Assembly: GCF_002067035.1 (NCBI RefSeq) | Contig: NZ_MVQB01000027.1 | Span: forward strand, 1-64,000 | Direction of reading: 5' to 3' | DNA length: 64,000 bases | Source of the DNA: Methanoregula sp. PtaB.Bin085 | GTDB lineage: Archaea; Halobacteriota; Methanomicrobia; Methanomicrobiales; Methanospirillaceae | Shown here: piece by piece, positions 27,425-36,203 of the stretch | How positions within the stretch are numbered: the first letter of the stretch is position 1 | How the letters are laid out: each line of letters opens with the position of its first letter | Notes under the pieces: model-generated | What the model saw: only the letters and a program-made list of their open reading frames with translations | Told to the model about the DNA's origin: nothing | The model's database searches: none | Position numbers and translations under genes: made by a program

Positions 27425-28192
27425 ATGGCACGGCCAGCCGAAGAAACCCCCCGGCGCCCCGGCGCCGGACGGGAATTTTTAGAAAGGACAAAGTACATCT
27501 ATATCGGGAAGAGCGACCAGCAGCGCGGCCTGCCGCAGCCACCGATCGAACTCCCGCCGGATCCCGGCCTTCCGTTTTTCGATCTCCCCCGTCCGGAGAT
27601 CCTGGAGATCCCCCCGGTTGATCTCAGGACCGCAATCGAACAGCGGCGGAGTGTCCGCGCATATGCCCGTACACCGCTCAGTCGTGAAGAGCTCTCCTTC
27701 CTCCTCTGGTGCACGCAGGGTGTCCAGCAGGTGTCCGGAACGTTCTGGACCATGCGCACGGTCCCGTCTGCCGGCGCCCGCCACGCGTTCGAGACGTACC
27801 TGCTGGTGAATGCCGTGAGCGGGCTCGACCCGGGCCTGTACCGCTACCTTGCCCTCTCGCACCGCCTCCAGCTGGCTGACCAGGATCCCACGCTTGCCCA
27901 CCGGATCACTGCCGCGTGCTTCGACCAGCAGTTCATCCTCCGGAGCGGTGTCACGTTTATTTGGACCGCAGTCCCGTACCGGATGACCTGGCGGTATGGC
28001 GAACGGGGCTACCGCGACCTCCATCTCGATGCAGGGCATGTCTGCCAGAATCTGTACCTCGCCGCGGAGGCTGTCGGCTGCGGAGTCTGCGCCATCGCGG
28101 CGTTCGAGGACGATATGATGAACGCGATTCTTGGAATCGACGGTTCTGACCAGTTCGTGATCTACCTCGCGACCACCGGGAAGAAAGCGTGA
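27425..28192 (+). CDS. SagB/ThcOx-type nitroreductase family protein
   Basis: 255 aa. Features of the SagB-type flavin oxidoreductases: SDQQRGLPQPP and LRTAIEQRRSVRAY at the start, LLWCTQGVQ, TVPSAGARHAFETYL, then HVCQNLYLAAEAVGCGVCAIAAF for FMN binding. Members oxidise thiazolines in peptide maturation or reduce unknown substrates. No YcaO or precursor-peptide gene is adjacent, so a peptide-modifying role is not supported. It is divergent from the methyltransferase and convergent with the GNAT gene. Confidence 0.88.
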   Translation: MARPAEETPRRPGAGREFLERTKYIYIGKSDQQRGLPQPPIELPPDPGLPFFDLPRPEILEIPPVDLRTAIEQRRSVRAYARTPLSREELSFLLWCTQGVQQVSGTFWTMRTVPSAGARHAFETYLLVNAVSGLDPGLYRYLALSHRLQLADQDPTLAHRITAACFDQQFILRSGVTFIWTAVPYRMTWRYGERGYRDLHLDAGHVCQNLYLAAEAVGCGVCAIAAFEDDMMNAILGIDGSDQFVIYLATTGKKA

Positions 28193-28210
28193 CGGAGCGC
28201 CGGTCAACAA

Positions 28211-28747
28211 CTATGAGGTGTGGGCGCCCGTCGTGTCAAATGCCGGCGGATACCGGACGGTCCCTGATACGCCATCCAGTGCATTGTCTTCGAGCGGGAG
28301 CACCATGAAGGCTTCATCGGGGCAGGGGAACGGTGCATGGATTCCGAATTCCCGTGCGGGAACGAATCCGAACCTCGGGTAATACGCCGGGTGGCCGACG
28401 ACGATCACGATCCGGTTCCCGAGACGCCGGCATTCCTTCAGCCCCTCTTCTATAAGGGCAGCACCGATTCCAAGGCACTGGAAATCCTGGTGGACTGCAA
28501 GGGGGGCGAGGGCGAGGGCAGCCGTTTCGGACCGGTCAGAGACGATGGTGACTGGCGGGAAAAGGATATGCCCGATGATCCGGTCGCCGCAGACAGCCAC
28601 AAGGGAGAGCCCAGGAAAAAAGTCCCCGTCGTGGCGGAGTTCCCTGACGAGCCGTGCCTCGCCATCCTGCCCGAATGCCTGGAGATTGACCTCAAAGATA
28701 GCGTCGGCATCCCCGGCTCTTTCCGGCCGGATAATGTATGAATCCAT
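28211..28747 (-). CDS. GNAT N-acetyltransferase (YhbS-like)
   Basis: 178 aa. It has the GNAT fold order: IRPERAGDADAIFEVN, then VAVCGDRIIGHILF, LALAPLAVHQDFQCLGIGAALIEEGL (acetyl-CoA pyrophosphate loop Q-x-x-G-I-G) and VVGHPAYYPRFGFVPA, the last two as in the YhbS subgroup. It transfers acetyl from acetyl-CoA to an unknown amine. It is a stand-alone gene. Confidence 0.9.
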   Translation of the reverse strand: MDSYIIRPERAGDADAIFEVNLQAFGQDGEARLVRELRHDGDFFPGLSLVAVCGDRIIGHILFPPVTIVSDRSETAALALAPLAVHQDFQCLGIGAALIEEGLKECRRLGNRIVIVVGHPAYYPRFGFVPAREFGIHAPFPCPDEAFMVLPLEDNALDGVSGTVRYPPAFDTTGAHTS

Positions 28748-28849
28748 CTCTTAATCTGGGATGGGTGAGATGATAAAGGGGATTTGAATCACCTGTGCCG
28801 CGTCTGCTGGTGAAAGGGTGAAATAGCAGACACCGCGAACCATTAGATA

Positions 28850-29755
28850 ATGAACGCCACCCTCCGGGCATATGCCGACCTGCTCCGCATCCAGTTCTCG
28901 TTTGCGTGGCCGCTCCTCTTCTGTTCCGGGTATCTCCTCGCAACCGGACTCTCCGGCCCCGTGATCTGGGCAGAACTTCTCAAAGTTGCGCTGATCGGGT
29001 TCTTCGGGTTCGAGGCGGGGCTGGTGCTGAACGACTATGTTGACCGGGAGATCGACAAAAAGAACGCCGGAGACAACCGCCTGACCGGCTACTGGCGGTT
29101 CTTTGGCACCCGCCCACTGGCAGAGGGCCTTATCCCTCCCCGGCATGCGCTCATGCTCTTCTGCCTCTTTGCCGGGATTGCTGCGGTTCTCGTCCTGACA
29201 CTGCCCTACCCCCACTCGGTCTACGTGCTGCTCATCATGGCATACAGCTACGTGGTCGAGGTCTTCTACCAGGAGGAGAAGCGTATCCCGCAGGTCTTTC
29301 CCTTCCCGCAGGTCATCGGGCGGACTGACTTCGCCCTCTTCCCGGTTGCCGGCTACATCTGTGCGGGGCTGCCGGATATCACTGCAGCCCTGTTCTTCCT
29401 CTTCTTCTATCCCTTCGCGCTTGCACATCTCGGCGTGAACGACCTCATAGACGAGGCAAACGACCGTGCAAAAGGACTGCGGACCATCCCCACGATATAC
29501 GACGCTGAGCGGACCCGGATCTGGATAGCCGGCTTCACGGTCATCCATATCATGATGGCATTCCTCTTCATCAGCCGGCTTAGCAGCCTTGCCCGGCTGG
29601 GAGTGTTTGCCGGCCTGGCCCTGCTCATTGTCGCCAATATCATCATCCTCCGGCAACGCACTCCCGAAGGCGCCCTGAAAGCGCTGCCCCTCTTCCATGG
29701 TGCGATGGTGTTGTACGCAGGCGGAATCTGTGCGGGGGCGCTGCTGGGGATCTGA
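28850..29755 (+). CDS. UbiA-family prenyltransferase
   Basis: 301 aa, eight to nine membrane helices. Two Asp-rich motifs bind the Mg-prenyl diphosphate: NDYVDREIDKKN (about residues 62-73) and NDLIDEANDRAKG (about 194-206). In archaea, family members make digeranylgeranylglyceryl phosphate, haem-type or other prenylated products; the subfamily is not clear here. It is monocistronic, followed by a T run and then the AT-rich repeat region. Confidence 0.9.
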   Translation: MNATLRAYADLLRIQFSFAWPLLFCSGYLLATGLSGPVIWAELLKVALIGFFGFEAGLVLNDYVDREIDKKNAGDNRLTGYWRFFGTRPLAEGLIPPRHALMLFCLFAGIAAVLVLTLPYPHSVYVLLIMAYSYVVEVFYQEEKRIPQVFPFPQVIGRTDFALFPVAGYICAGLPDITAALFFLFFYPFALAHLGVNDLIDEANDRAKGLRTIPTIYDAERTRIWIAGFTVIHIMMAFLFISRLSSLARLGVFAGLALLIVANIIILRQRTPEGALKALPLFHGAMVLYAGGICAGALLGI

Positions 29756-29818
29756 TACTGTTTTTCTGGCAGGCAGTATTTTCCGAAATAACCAATGTGC
29801 GATTTTCAGATCATGTTT

Positions 29819-29832
29819 GCGATCATGATCGC
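29819..29832. other. 14-bp perfect palindrome
   Basis: GCGATCATGATCGC reads the same on both strands. It lies 65 nt after the UbiA stop, at the left edge of the repeat cluster, and may be a binding site for a dimeric protein. Confidence 0.4.
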
Positions 29833-29850
29833 GATCGAAAACCAGATCCG

Positions 29851-30180
29851 GATCAATCAAACCCTGATTTCATTGTCTTCATCAGACTCTGGTTTTTTAT
29901 TTTCAATCAAACCCTGATTGAAATTTTTCCGGCAGACCTTGATTGAAATGCAAGATTCCGGAGCAGTGTTCCGACGGTGGGCGGGACACTAACCTGATAA
30001 AAACCCGTTTAACTTTTTACAACCAGACCTTGATTGAAAAATTTTCAGCAGACTTTGATTGAAATATTTTTAGCAGACCCTGATTGTAATATTTTCATCG
30101 CGACCAGGACCCTGCTTGAAAATGTGGTCCGGATAGACCATGGTTTGATTGAATTTTTTACCAGATTATGGTTTTTTTTC
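29851..30180. repeat. Degenerate repeat cluster, about 25-bp period, AT-rich
   Basis: About nine copies resemble CAGACCYTGATTGAAA followed by an A/T run, at about 29858, 29882, 29904, 29933, 30024, 30049, 30074, 30105 and 30135; the last three well-preserved copies start exactly 25 bp apart. The region is far more AT-rich than its surroundings. It has no open frame of note. Spacers are too short and too T-rich for CRISPR. Possible roles are a protein-binding array, a serial terminator or an eroded element. Confidence 0.7.
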
Positions 30181-30308
30181 ATTTTCTGGGTTTTATTCTG
30201 AGATGATGCCCCCTCTTGCGCCAGCCCTGCCCCCATTGGGGGCGGGGGCACTTGCGATAGTGCCGGAACAGGTAATACAGCATTATCACAATGCGGAGGG
30301 GTGGATTC
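30181..30308. other. Intergenic remainder with GC hairpin
   Basis: This contains TGCCCCCATTGGGGGC and a neighbouring GGGGGCACTTGCGATAGTGCC, both able to fold. No coding signal is seen. Together with the next hairpin it fills the gap before the YgjP-like gene. Confidence 0.35.
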
Positions 30309-30335
30309 GGGAGGGGACAGGCACTGTCCCCTCCC
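30309..30335 (-). terminator. Strong 11-bp stem-loop after the YgjP-like gene
   Basis: Arms GGGAGGGGACA and TGTCCCCTCCC pair perfectly around a 5-nt loop, 21 nt beyond the stop of the gene at 30356. The place suits a terminator or an mRNA 3' end stabiliser for that leftward transcript. Confidence 0.45.
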
Positions 30336-30355
30336 TGAGATTTAACAATGTAAAC

Positions 30356-31027
30356 TCATATCCTCAGCAGCCGCTCGTTCTCCCGCAGCCACTCCCGGCG
30401 CTTCCGGTAGTCGGGCATCAGCCCCTCCACCTTCTCCCAGAACCTCTTCGAGTGGTCTGGCTGCCGGAGGTGAACGTGTTCGTGGACGATCACATAGTCA
30501 ACAATCGAGAGCGGTGCCTGGATGAGTCGCCAGCTGAAATTGAGCCCGCCCCGGTGGTTGCACGAGCCCCAGCGCTGTGTGGCATTGGTGATCCGGATAC
30601 CCGTCGGGGAATACCCGGTCATCATCGAGAACCACATGCACCGCGACCGGATCTCCTTGGCTGCCTCCTCCATGTACCAGTGCCGGATTGCCCGCGGGAT
30701 GTCGGGCCGGATGGTGCGGGGAACAACGAGCCGGTCGGTGCGCCGGATTGTCGTGCCTCCGTCATCAGCGATGTGCAGCGGGTAGGGGCGGCCGAGGAAC
30801 CAGAAGATCTCGCCCTCCCCGTAGGAATGCGGGACAGCCTGCGGCCTTTTTTTCATCTCGCAGATCTTCTTTAAGATCCAGCCGCTCTTCTCCCGGATTG
30901 CTGCTTCAATCACCGCATCGGGCGCCCGCAGCGGGGCCCTGACGATAAGGTGTGCATCCGGTGTAACGATGAGAGCAATGGTGCGCCGCCGCGAACGGAT
31001 TACGTTCTCGATAAGGATTTCAGTCAT
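30356..31027 (-). CDS. YgjP-like (DUF45) metallopeptidase
   Basis: 223 aa. The zinc site is VIVHEHVHLRQPDHSKRFW: His182, Glu183 and His186 form HExxH, and QRWGSCNHRG upstream is the family's WGSC block. DUF45 proteins resemble SprT/wss1-like minigluzincins, small zinc peptidases often linked to protein-DNA repair, but the substrate is unknown. It is cytoplasmic, with no signal. Length is typical. It is a stand-alone gene next to the CDF transporter on the same strand. Confidence 0.9.
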   Translation of the reverse strand: MTEILIENVIRSRRRTIALIVTPDAHLIVRAPLRAPDAVIEAAIREKSGWILKKICEMKKRPQAVPHSYGEGEIFWFLGRPYPLHIADDGGTTIRRTDRLVVPRTIRPDIPRAIRHWYMEEAAKEIRSRCMWFSMMTGYSPTGIRITNATQRWGSCNHRGGLNFSWRLIQAPLSIVDYVIVHEHVHLRQPDHSKRFWEKVEGLMPDYRKRREWLRENERLLRI

Positions 31028-31148
31028 GGCCGGACCGGTACTGTGCTATGGATGTACTGTCAGCCGGAAGGAGGAAAAAGGTAGGGGCCGCGGCAATCGC
31101 GTGCTGCACCTGAAAGGACCGGTCCCGAAGGACACGGGACGGGACAGA

Positions 31149-32060
31149 TCATCCCCGGCTCAGCACGATGGAGACGACACTGCCCGGGATCTGCGATTCC
31201 AGCGACTGCTTGAGGGATGCTGCAAAGTCCTGCACGTCCCCCGCCCGCTGCTCCGGGTCGAAGCCAAGGAAGATCTCGATATAGATCCTTCTCCCGGAGC
31301 GGCGGGATCGCACACCGTGGAAATCGTGGTACTTGTCAAACGAGTCCGCCAGTTCGCGGAGGATGAGGATCTGGAGATCCTCCTCGAGGGTCTTGTCGAA
31401 GAGGTCCGGAAGGGACGATGAGATCTCGCGGTATCCCGCGAGCAGCAGGAACCCGATGATGACGAACGAAACGATCGGATCGATGTATTCCGCAAGGTGG
31501 TGGGATGCAAAGACGACCGAGACGACGAGCGCAAAGAGGATCAGAAGATCAGAGAAGGTTTTGGCCCGGCGGAGCCGCCACTGTGCTTCAATAATCGGGG
31601 AAGGATCGCGCTGGGCCCTGCTGAAGTAGGTCCGCCAGTGGTAGGAGTCGGCAGCTGCGGCGAGGATCATGAGGGGGATGCCGATGATCGCTGCATGAGT
31701 ATCGAGCGGCTCGGGATGGAGAAGCCGGAAGGTGGTGAACGCGAGCAGGATGCAGAGAGATACTAACATCACGCCGCCGGTGATGATGCGGGTGAGGGAC
31801 TCGAACTTGCCCATCCCGTAATCGTAGGAGAATTTCCCCCCTCTGGTCACTCTCCGGATGACCATGAGGGCAAATACCGAAGCCAGCATCTCGTTGGCAA
31901 CCTTGATGACGTCAGCAAGGAGCGTGGCGGAGCCGGAGAGGATGACCGCAACAGTCTCGGGAATGATGATGATGAGGTCCATGAAGAGACCGGTCCGGAC
32001 CAGCTTCTCCAGGGGCTCGTCGGCCGCAGCGGTCCCGCTGCCGGGTTCCTTGTCCGCCAT
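31149..32060 (-). CDS. Cation diffusion facilitator (CDF)-like protein with altered metal sites
   Basis: 303 aa: six membrane helices plus a C-terminal cytoplasmic domain (HDFHGVRSRRSGRRIYIEIFLGF). The layout is CDF. The metal-binding pairs of helices 2 and 5 are changed: helix 2 reads ADVIKVANE, with Lys53 and Glu57 where most members have His-xxx-Asp, and helix 5 reads AKTFSD, with Lys167 and Asp171. Zinc transport by the usual mechanism is therefore doubtful. It may move another ion or work as a sensor. It lies about 100 nt before the ABC operon end. Confidence 0.85.
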   Translation of the reverse strand: MADKEPGSGTAAADEPLEKLVRTGLFMDLIIIIPETVAVILSGSATLLADVIKVANEMLASVFALMVIRRVTRGGKFSYDYGMGKFESLTRIITGGVMLVSLCILLAFTTFRLLHPEPLDTHAAIIGIPLMILAAAADSYHWRTYFSRAQRDPSPIIEAQWRLRRAKTFSDLLILFALVVSVVFASHHLAEYIDPIVSFVIIGFLLLAGYREISSSLPDLFDKTLEEDLQILILRELADSFDKYHDFHGVRSRRSGRRIYIEIFLGFDPEQRAGDVQDFAASLKQSLESQIPGSVVSIVLSRG

Positions 32061-32163
32061 ACGTGTAGGTACCTGTTGGCAGGGAACCGATAAAAAACTG
32101 CAGGAATTTCAGGTGAGAGAGGAGGGGTGGATGCGGGGCCGGGACGCTGGATCGTCCGGGCCG

Positions 32164-32862
32164 CTAGGTAACTCCGGATTTTCCGTTGAACCCGTCGCTC
32201 ACGACCTTGCCATCCCTGAGCCGGACAATGCGATGGAAGTAATCCTTGTGCCAGTCCTCGTGGGATACCATGACGATGGTCTGTCTGAACTCCTCGTTGA
32301 TCTCCCGGAAGAGCTCGAGCACCATCCGCGAGTTCTCGGAGTCGAGGTTGGCGCACGGTTCGTCGGCGAACAGGATATCCGGCCGGTTCACCATGGCCCG
32401 GGCGATCGAGACACGCTGCTGCTGGCCGCCCGAGAGCTCGCGGGGCAGGTGGTCCCGGCGATCGCACAGGCCGATCCGCTGCAGGATCTCGTAACTGTCC
32501 TTCTTAATCTGCTCTCCTGTCCGGTCCTTCCGGAGCATGGCCGGGAGGGAGACGTTTTCCATCACGGTAAGGTCGGGAACCAGCGCGTAGTCCTGGAACA
32601 CGTAACCGAGCTTGTAGAGCCGGAACATGGTCCGCTCGTAATCGGTCAGGCTGCCAAGATCGGTGCCGTCGATGACAATCCTGCCGGAGCTGGGGTAGTC
32701 CAGGAGACCGAGCATGTGCAGGAGCGTTGTCTTGCCGCTCCCGCTCGCCCCCATGATCCCGAGGAACTCGCCCTTCGCGATATCCATGGTCACGCCGTCG
32801 AGAGCCCTGACCTCGACGCTGCCCATTCGGTAGATCTTCTGCAGATCGGTAATCTCGATCAT
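32164..32862 (-). CDS. ABC transporter ATP-binding protein (MacB/LolD type)
   Basis: 232 aa, complete. Walker [14 protein letters not shown] loop FQDYALVPD, signature [14 protein letters not shown], Walker [13 protein letters not shown]. The family energises FtsX-like permeases that move lipoproteins, peptides or act mechanically on the envelope. It is the last gene of the padR operon, 1 nt after the permease gene, its obvious partner. Confidence 0.96.
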   Translation of the reverse strand: MIEITDLQKIYRMGSVEVRALDGVTMDIAKGEFLGIMGASGSGKTTLLHMLGLLDYPSSGRIVIDGTDLGSLTDYERTMFRLYKLGYVFQDYALVPDLTVMENVSLPAMLRKDRTGEQIKKDSYEILQRIGLCDRRDHLPRELSGGQQQRVSIARAMVNRPDILFADEPCANLDSENSRMVLELFREINEEFRQTIVMVSHEDWHKDYFHRIVRLRDGKVVSDGFNGKSGVT

Positions 32863-32863
32863 A

Positions 32864-34078
32864 TCAGGCCCTCATCGCACTCTGGATGTCCTCGCGGGAC
32901 ACCTGCCAGGCCGGGACATAGCCGGCAACAACCGATGCAAGGAAGAGGATCAGGCTGTTGGTCACGTAGTCCATCGGCGTCAGGTACAGGGTTGCCGACC
33001 ACTCGGGGGTCACCACGGGGTGGGCAGCCATGTACAGGGAGATAAGGAACGTGAGGATAACCCCGCAGAAGATCCCCATCACAGCCATGATCACAACCTG
33101 CATGCCGTAATTATGCATGATGACCTCCTTGTCAACGCCGATCGCCCGCAGGATCCCGATCTGCTTGCGGCTGTTGATGGTCTTGATGGTGATGACGATG
33201 AAGAGCACGACCGTCGTAATAACAATGCCGACGATGAGCGAGACCATGTTGATGATGGCAAAGCTCTGGAGGGCGCGGCCCATCCCCTTTTCCAGGAGGT
33301 CGCTCATGGTGGAAACGCTCTCCGCAACACCGTACTGCTCGAGTTCGTTCTTGATGAACTTCTCCGTGTACCCGGGCTTGGTCTTGACCGTGATGTATTC
33401 CGCATGGTCAAGGGTCTGCCCCTCCACCTGCTCCATGTCACTCCATGTTGTAAAGATCGTCTGGTCTGCGGAATACCATCCGGTAGAATAGATCCCCTTG
33501 ACCCGGTACTCGCGGGAGTATCCCGGCCCGTACTCGACCGTAATCGAGTCGCCGACCTGGACACCGCCGAGCGATGGCTGGAACTCGTCCTCCTGCTTGA
33601 TGGTCCGGTCGCCGGCAACCGCCTTACCGATGATGACCTCTCCGGTATCGTCCTCGCCAAGGTAGCTGCCGGCGATAATCTTCGAGTACAGGGGAGAAAC
33701 GAACTTCTCGTCGCCGGGCTTGATGACCCGCACCGAAACGCCCAGCACCCGGCCCCGGTACTTCAGGGTCGCCGCCTTGGTCAGGTGGGGGGTCGCCCGT
33801 TCTACGCCGGGCATGCCGTTGATCAGGTCGAGCACCGCATCGAGATCGTTGACGTACTGCTCCCCGCTCTTGGGACCGACAAGGACATTGCCCGTCTCGT
33901 AATCCACGATCTGCGCGGTGATGCTCTGCCCGATCCCGTTGAAAAGGCCGGGCAGGAAGACCATGTTGGTGAAACACATCGCGATGATGAGCACGGTCAG
34001 GACAACGCTCGACCGGCTGCCCCGCTGGAGCGACCTGAGCGCCAGCAGGAACGCGACATTCAGCTCTTTCTTTCCCAT
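32864..34078 (-). CDS. MacB/FtsX-type ABC permease
   Basis: 404 aa. One N-terminal helix (about 22-45), a large extracytoplasmic domain (about 50-270) and three C-terminal helices form the MacB plan. It shows the YGPGYSREYRVKGIY region and the IGILRAIGVDKEVIMHNYGMQVVIM coupling helix typical of FtsX permeases. With the ATPase it makes a type VII-like (mechanotransmission) transporter. Overlaps the upstream CARDB-like gene by 19 nt, so the products are probably made in step. Confidence 0.95.
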   Translation of the reverse strand: MGKKELNVAFLLALRSLQRGSRSSVVLTVLIIAMCFTNMVFLPGLFNGIGQSITAQIVDYETGNVLVGPKSGEQYVNDLDAVLDLINGMPGVERATPHLTKAATLKYRGRVLGVSVRVIKPGDEKFVSPLYSKIIAGSYLGEDDTGEVIIGKAVAGDRTIKQEDEFQPSLGGVQVGDSITVEYGPGYSREYRVKGIYSTGWYSADQTIFTTWSDMEQVEGQTLDHAEYITVKTKPGYTEKFIKNELEQYGVAESVSTMSDLLEKGMGRALQSFAIINMVSLIVGIVITTVVLFIVITIKTINSRKQIGILRAIGVDKEVIMHNYGMQVVIMAVMGIFCGVILTFLISLYMAAHPVVTPEWSATLYLTPMDYVTNSLILFLASVVAGYVPAWQVSREDIQSAMRA

Positions 34079-35352
34079 GGGAACTTACCGTCGCCGTTGA
34101 CCTTCGGGAGGTACCAGTACCGGTACCCGGCAAACCCGAGAATGACAAGGACAATCAGCAGCACCACGATCGTCCCGGTCATATCCGTTGGCGGGACCCG
34201 CAGGTTCATCTGCCGGGTCATCGTGTGCGTGCCCATGTCGTCGGTGTAGGTTATCGTCAGGTTGTACGGGTGATTGCCGCCCTGTGCCCCTTCGAGGAGG
34301 AAGATGACCGGCGCATCGTTGCCGGGCTTAATTTTCCCGATGAACGCCTCCTTTTTGCCCTCAACCGGCAGGTCGATGGTTGCCGAAACCTGTTTTGCCT
34401 CGCCGGTACCGGTGTTCTCGACCCGGATCGTGAGATCGAATGGTGTGCCCTCGGTCAGGCGGGGTGGGCTGGTGTCGACCGAGACGAACCCGAGCTCTGC
34501 CTTGCCCTTCATCATAATGTCGATCCCGGTCTGCTCGGTGACAACGGACCCGTCAAGGGCATTGTAGCTGACCGTCACCGGTACCCGGACCAGCCCGCTC
34601 TTCGCGTCCTTGTCGGACAGGAGGGCGATGTTCAGTGTCTTCTCCGAACCGGCGCCGATTGTGCCAAGGTGGTACAGGTCGGTGGACTTCGGCGCGACAT
34701 CCGTGCTCACGTTGACGAGCTTCAGGGTGACGTCATCCGCCATCAGCTGGCCGGCATTCTTCATCGTCAGCGTTACCGGGATATCATCACCCGGGTTGAC
34801 GCTGGCGGGGAGCGAACTTTCCAGGATCAGGATAGCCTGCTTCTGGATACCGGAGGCGGTGTTGACGTTGACCGGGATGGGATACCGGGTACTCCGGCCG
34901 CCCTTGGTATCGATCCAGACCTCAGGGAAGTACATCCCGCTCTTTGATGGTGCCCGGATAGAGAAGGTGATGGTCGTTGACTGACCGGGACCCAGGTCAC
35001 CGATCCGATTAAAATCCTCGGTCAGGACGCTTACCCCTTTCTCCTCAAGGTGGATATTCTCGATATAGACGTTGATATCGGTCGTCCTCGTCGTTCCCGC
35101 ATAATCGGGCGAGAGCGCGGTACTCTCGCTGACCGAGGCCGTTGAAGCCGTATTCCTGATGGTGACCGTGATGGTTCCCATACTGTCCGGCATCATGACT
35201 GCCGGGGCAGTTTTGTAGTCAGTGATCGTAACGGTAGGAGTCTCTGCCTGGGCCGGCGGGATAAAAACAACCATCAGCCCGAACAGCACGATGAATGCTG
35301 CAATGGTACCGATCTCCCGGGATAATGTCATGTTCATGGTTCTTTCGCTCAT
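34060..35352 (-). CDS. Exported CARDB-like protein with C-terminal membrane anchor
   Basis: 430 aa. A signal peptide (about residues 14-36, ending AQA) is followed by three or four beta-sandwich domains of the CARDB/COG1361 type: PVTLTMKNAGQLMADDVTL, TPFDLTIRVENTGTGEAKQVS. A membrane helix near 395-415 ends in a basic tail. Such proteins often sit beside MacB-like permeases in archaea as an extracellular partner. The start at 35352 overlaps the previous stop (ATGA). Confidence 0.85.
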   Translation of the reverse strand: MSERTMNMTLSREIGTIAAFIVLFGLMVVFIPPAQAETPTVTITDYKTAPAVMMPDSMGTITVTIRNTASTASVSESTALSPDYAGTTRTTDINVYIENIHLEEKGVSVLTEDFNRIGDLGPGQSTTITFSIRAPSKSGMYFPEVWIDTKGGRSTRYPIPVNVNTASGIQKQAILILESSLPASVNPGDDIPVTLTMKNAGQLMADDVTLKLVNVSTDVAPKSTDLYHLGTIGAGSEKTLNIALLSDKDAKSGLVRVPVTVSYNALDGSVVTEQTGIDIMMKGKAELGFVSVDTSPPRLTEGTPFDLTIRVENTGTGEAKQVSATIDLPVEGKKEAFIGKIKPGNDAPVIFLLEGAQGGNHPYNLTITYTDDMGTHTMTRQMNLRVPPTDMTGTIVVLLIVLVILGFAGYRYWYLPKVNGDGKFPWERKS

Positions 35353-36203
35353 ACTGCCTCCAGTTCAACCGACCCGACGCCCTGGGTGATGGCGATCTCG
35401 TTTACCGGCAGGGTGGGATTGAACCCGGCAGTGGTGTAATGTTCGTCAGTCTGTGCAAGGCCGCTGGCATCGGTATCCCCGACACCCTGGTGGAGGCGGA
35501 TACGGGTATTGCTCTCCTTTCTGACACGGAGAGTCAAATCGCCGACACCGTTATGGATGACCGCGCTGAACGGGCCGCCGTGGTAATCGCCAAGGTCGAT
35601 GGTCGTGTCCCCGGCGCCGGTGTTGACCGCAAGGGTTGTCAGGTTTGTATTCCCGAGCAGGATATCGCAGTCGCCCGCCCCGGAATTCACCGTCAGGGCA
35701 AACGGCACTGCATTGTTCAGGTTCACGTCCCACGTGTTGTCCCAGCTTTCGGGAGAATGGGCAAAGACCCAGTCTTTTTTCTTGTGACCCGTTTCGGTCA
35801 TAACCACCCGTTTTGCCGATCCATTCATGCTCACGGCATAGTCCGGCTGCATAAGGGGACTTGCGGAATATACGGTTGTTTCCATGAGATTGTCCTGCTG
35901 TGCCCCGCCGTGTACGGTGAGGTCACCGGCACCAAGGATGATCCGGACTTCCCCGGAGGAGGCACCGTCAAGCGGGAACGAACTGGTATTGGCTGACCTG
36001 AATGCCGTCCTGTTGAAGGGGGATGCAACCGGCTCCGGGCCGGGCGAAAATCCTCCCGAGAGCGCGAGGATTGCAAACCCGGTTATGTATGAAACGATCG
36101 AAATAGCCACAAGCCAGAGGATCACCCGGGTTATCGTCAGGCGGGATATGCTGGCCGAAACAGCTGCCAGGGGATCATTGTCTCTGGTACTCTCAGGTTT
36201 CAT
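35349..36203 (-). CDS. Membrane-anchored adhesin-like (toast-rack/DUF4097-type) protein
   Basis: 284 aa from ATG 36203, which overlaps the HAAS gene stop by 4 nt; the much longer upstream frame has no protein-like sequence. One membrane helix (about 24-46) is followed by an extracellular beta-repeat domain with recurring motifs: LGAGDLTVHGG, NSGAGDCDILLG, NTGAGDTTIDLG, NGVGDLTLRV, HQGVGDTDASG, TQGVGSVELEA. The GAGD/GVGD ladder is typical of DUF4097-type envelope-stress proteins. Probably a sensor or structural partner of the ABC system. Confidence 0.85.
   Translation of the reverse strand: MKPESTRDNDPLAAVSASISRLTITRVILWLVAISIVSYITGFAILALSGGFSPGPEPVASPFNRTAFRSANTSSFPLDGASSGEVRIILGAGDLTVHGGAQQDNLMETTVYSASPLMQPDYAVSMNGSAKRVVMTETGHKKKDWVFAHSPESWDNTWDVNLNNAVPFALTVNSGAGDCDILLGNTNLTTLAVNTGAGDTTIDLGDYHGGPFSAVIHNGVGDLTLRVRKESNTRIRLHQGVGDTDASGLAQTDEHYTTAGFNPTLPVNEIAITQGVGSVELEAV

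Noticed and set aside
27425-28192. Thiazole/oxazole peptide (RiPP) cluster, suggested by the SagB-type enzyme
   Set aside because: No YcaO cyclodehydratase, precursor peptide or exporter is adjacent.
29851-30180. Possible CRISPR array (repeats ending GATTGAAA)
   Set aside because: Repeats are only about 16 bp and degenerate, gaps are about 9 bp and T-rich, and no cas gene is in the window.
29819-30355. Replication origin
   Set aside because: AT-rich repeats and a palindrome are present, but there is no orc1/cdc6 gene nearby and no recognised origin-recognition box; kept only as an unexplained repeat.
33020-34249. Open frame of 409 codons opposite the ABC permease
   Set aside because: Asp/Val/Leu-rich antisense shadow of the permease gene.
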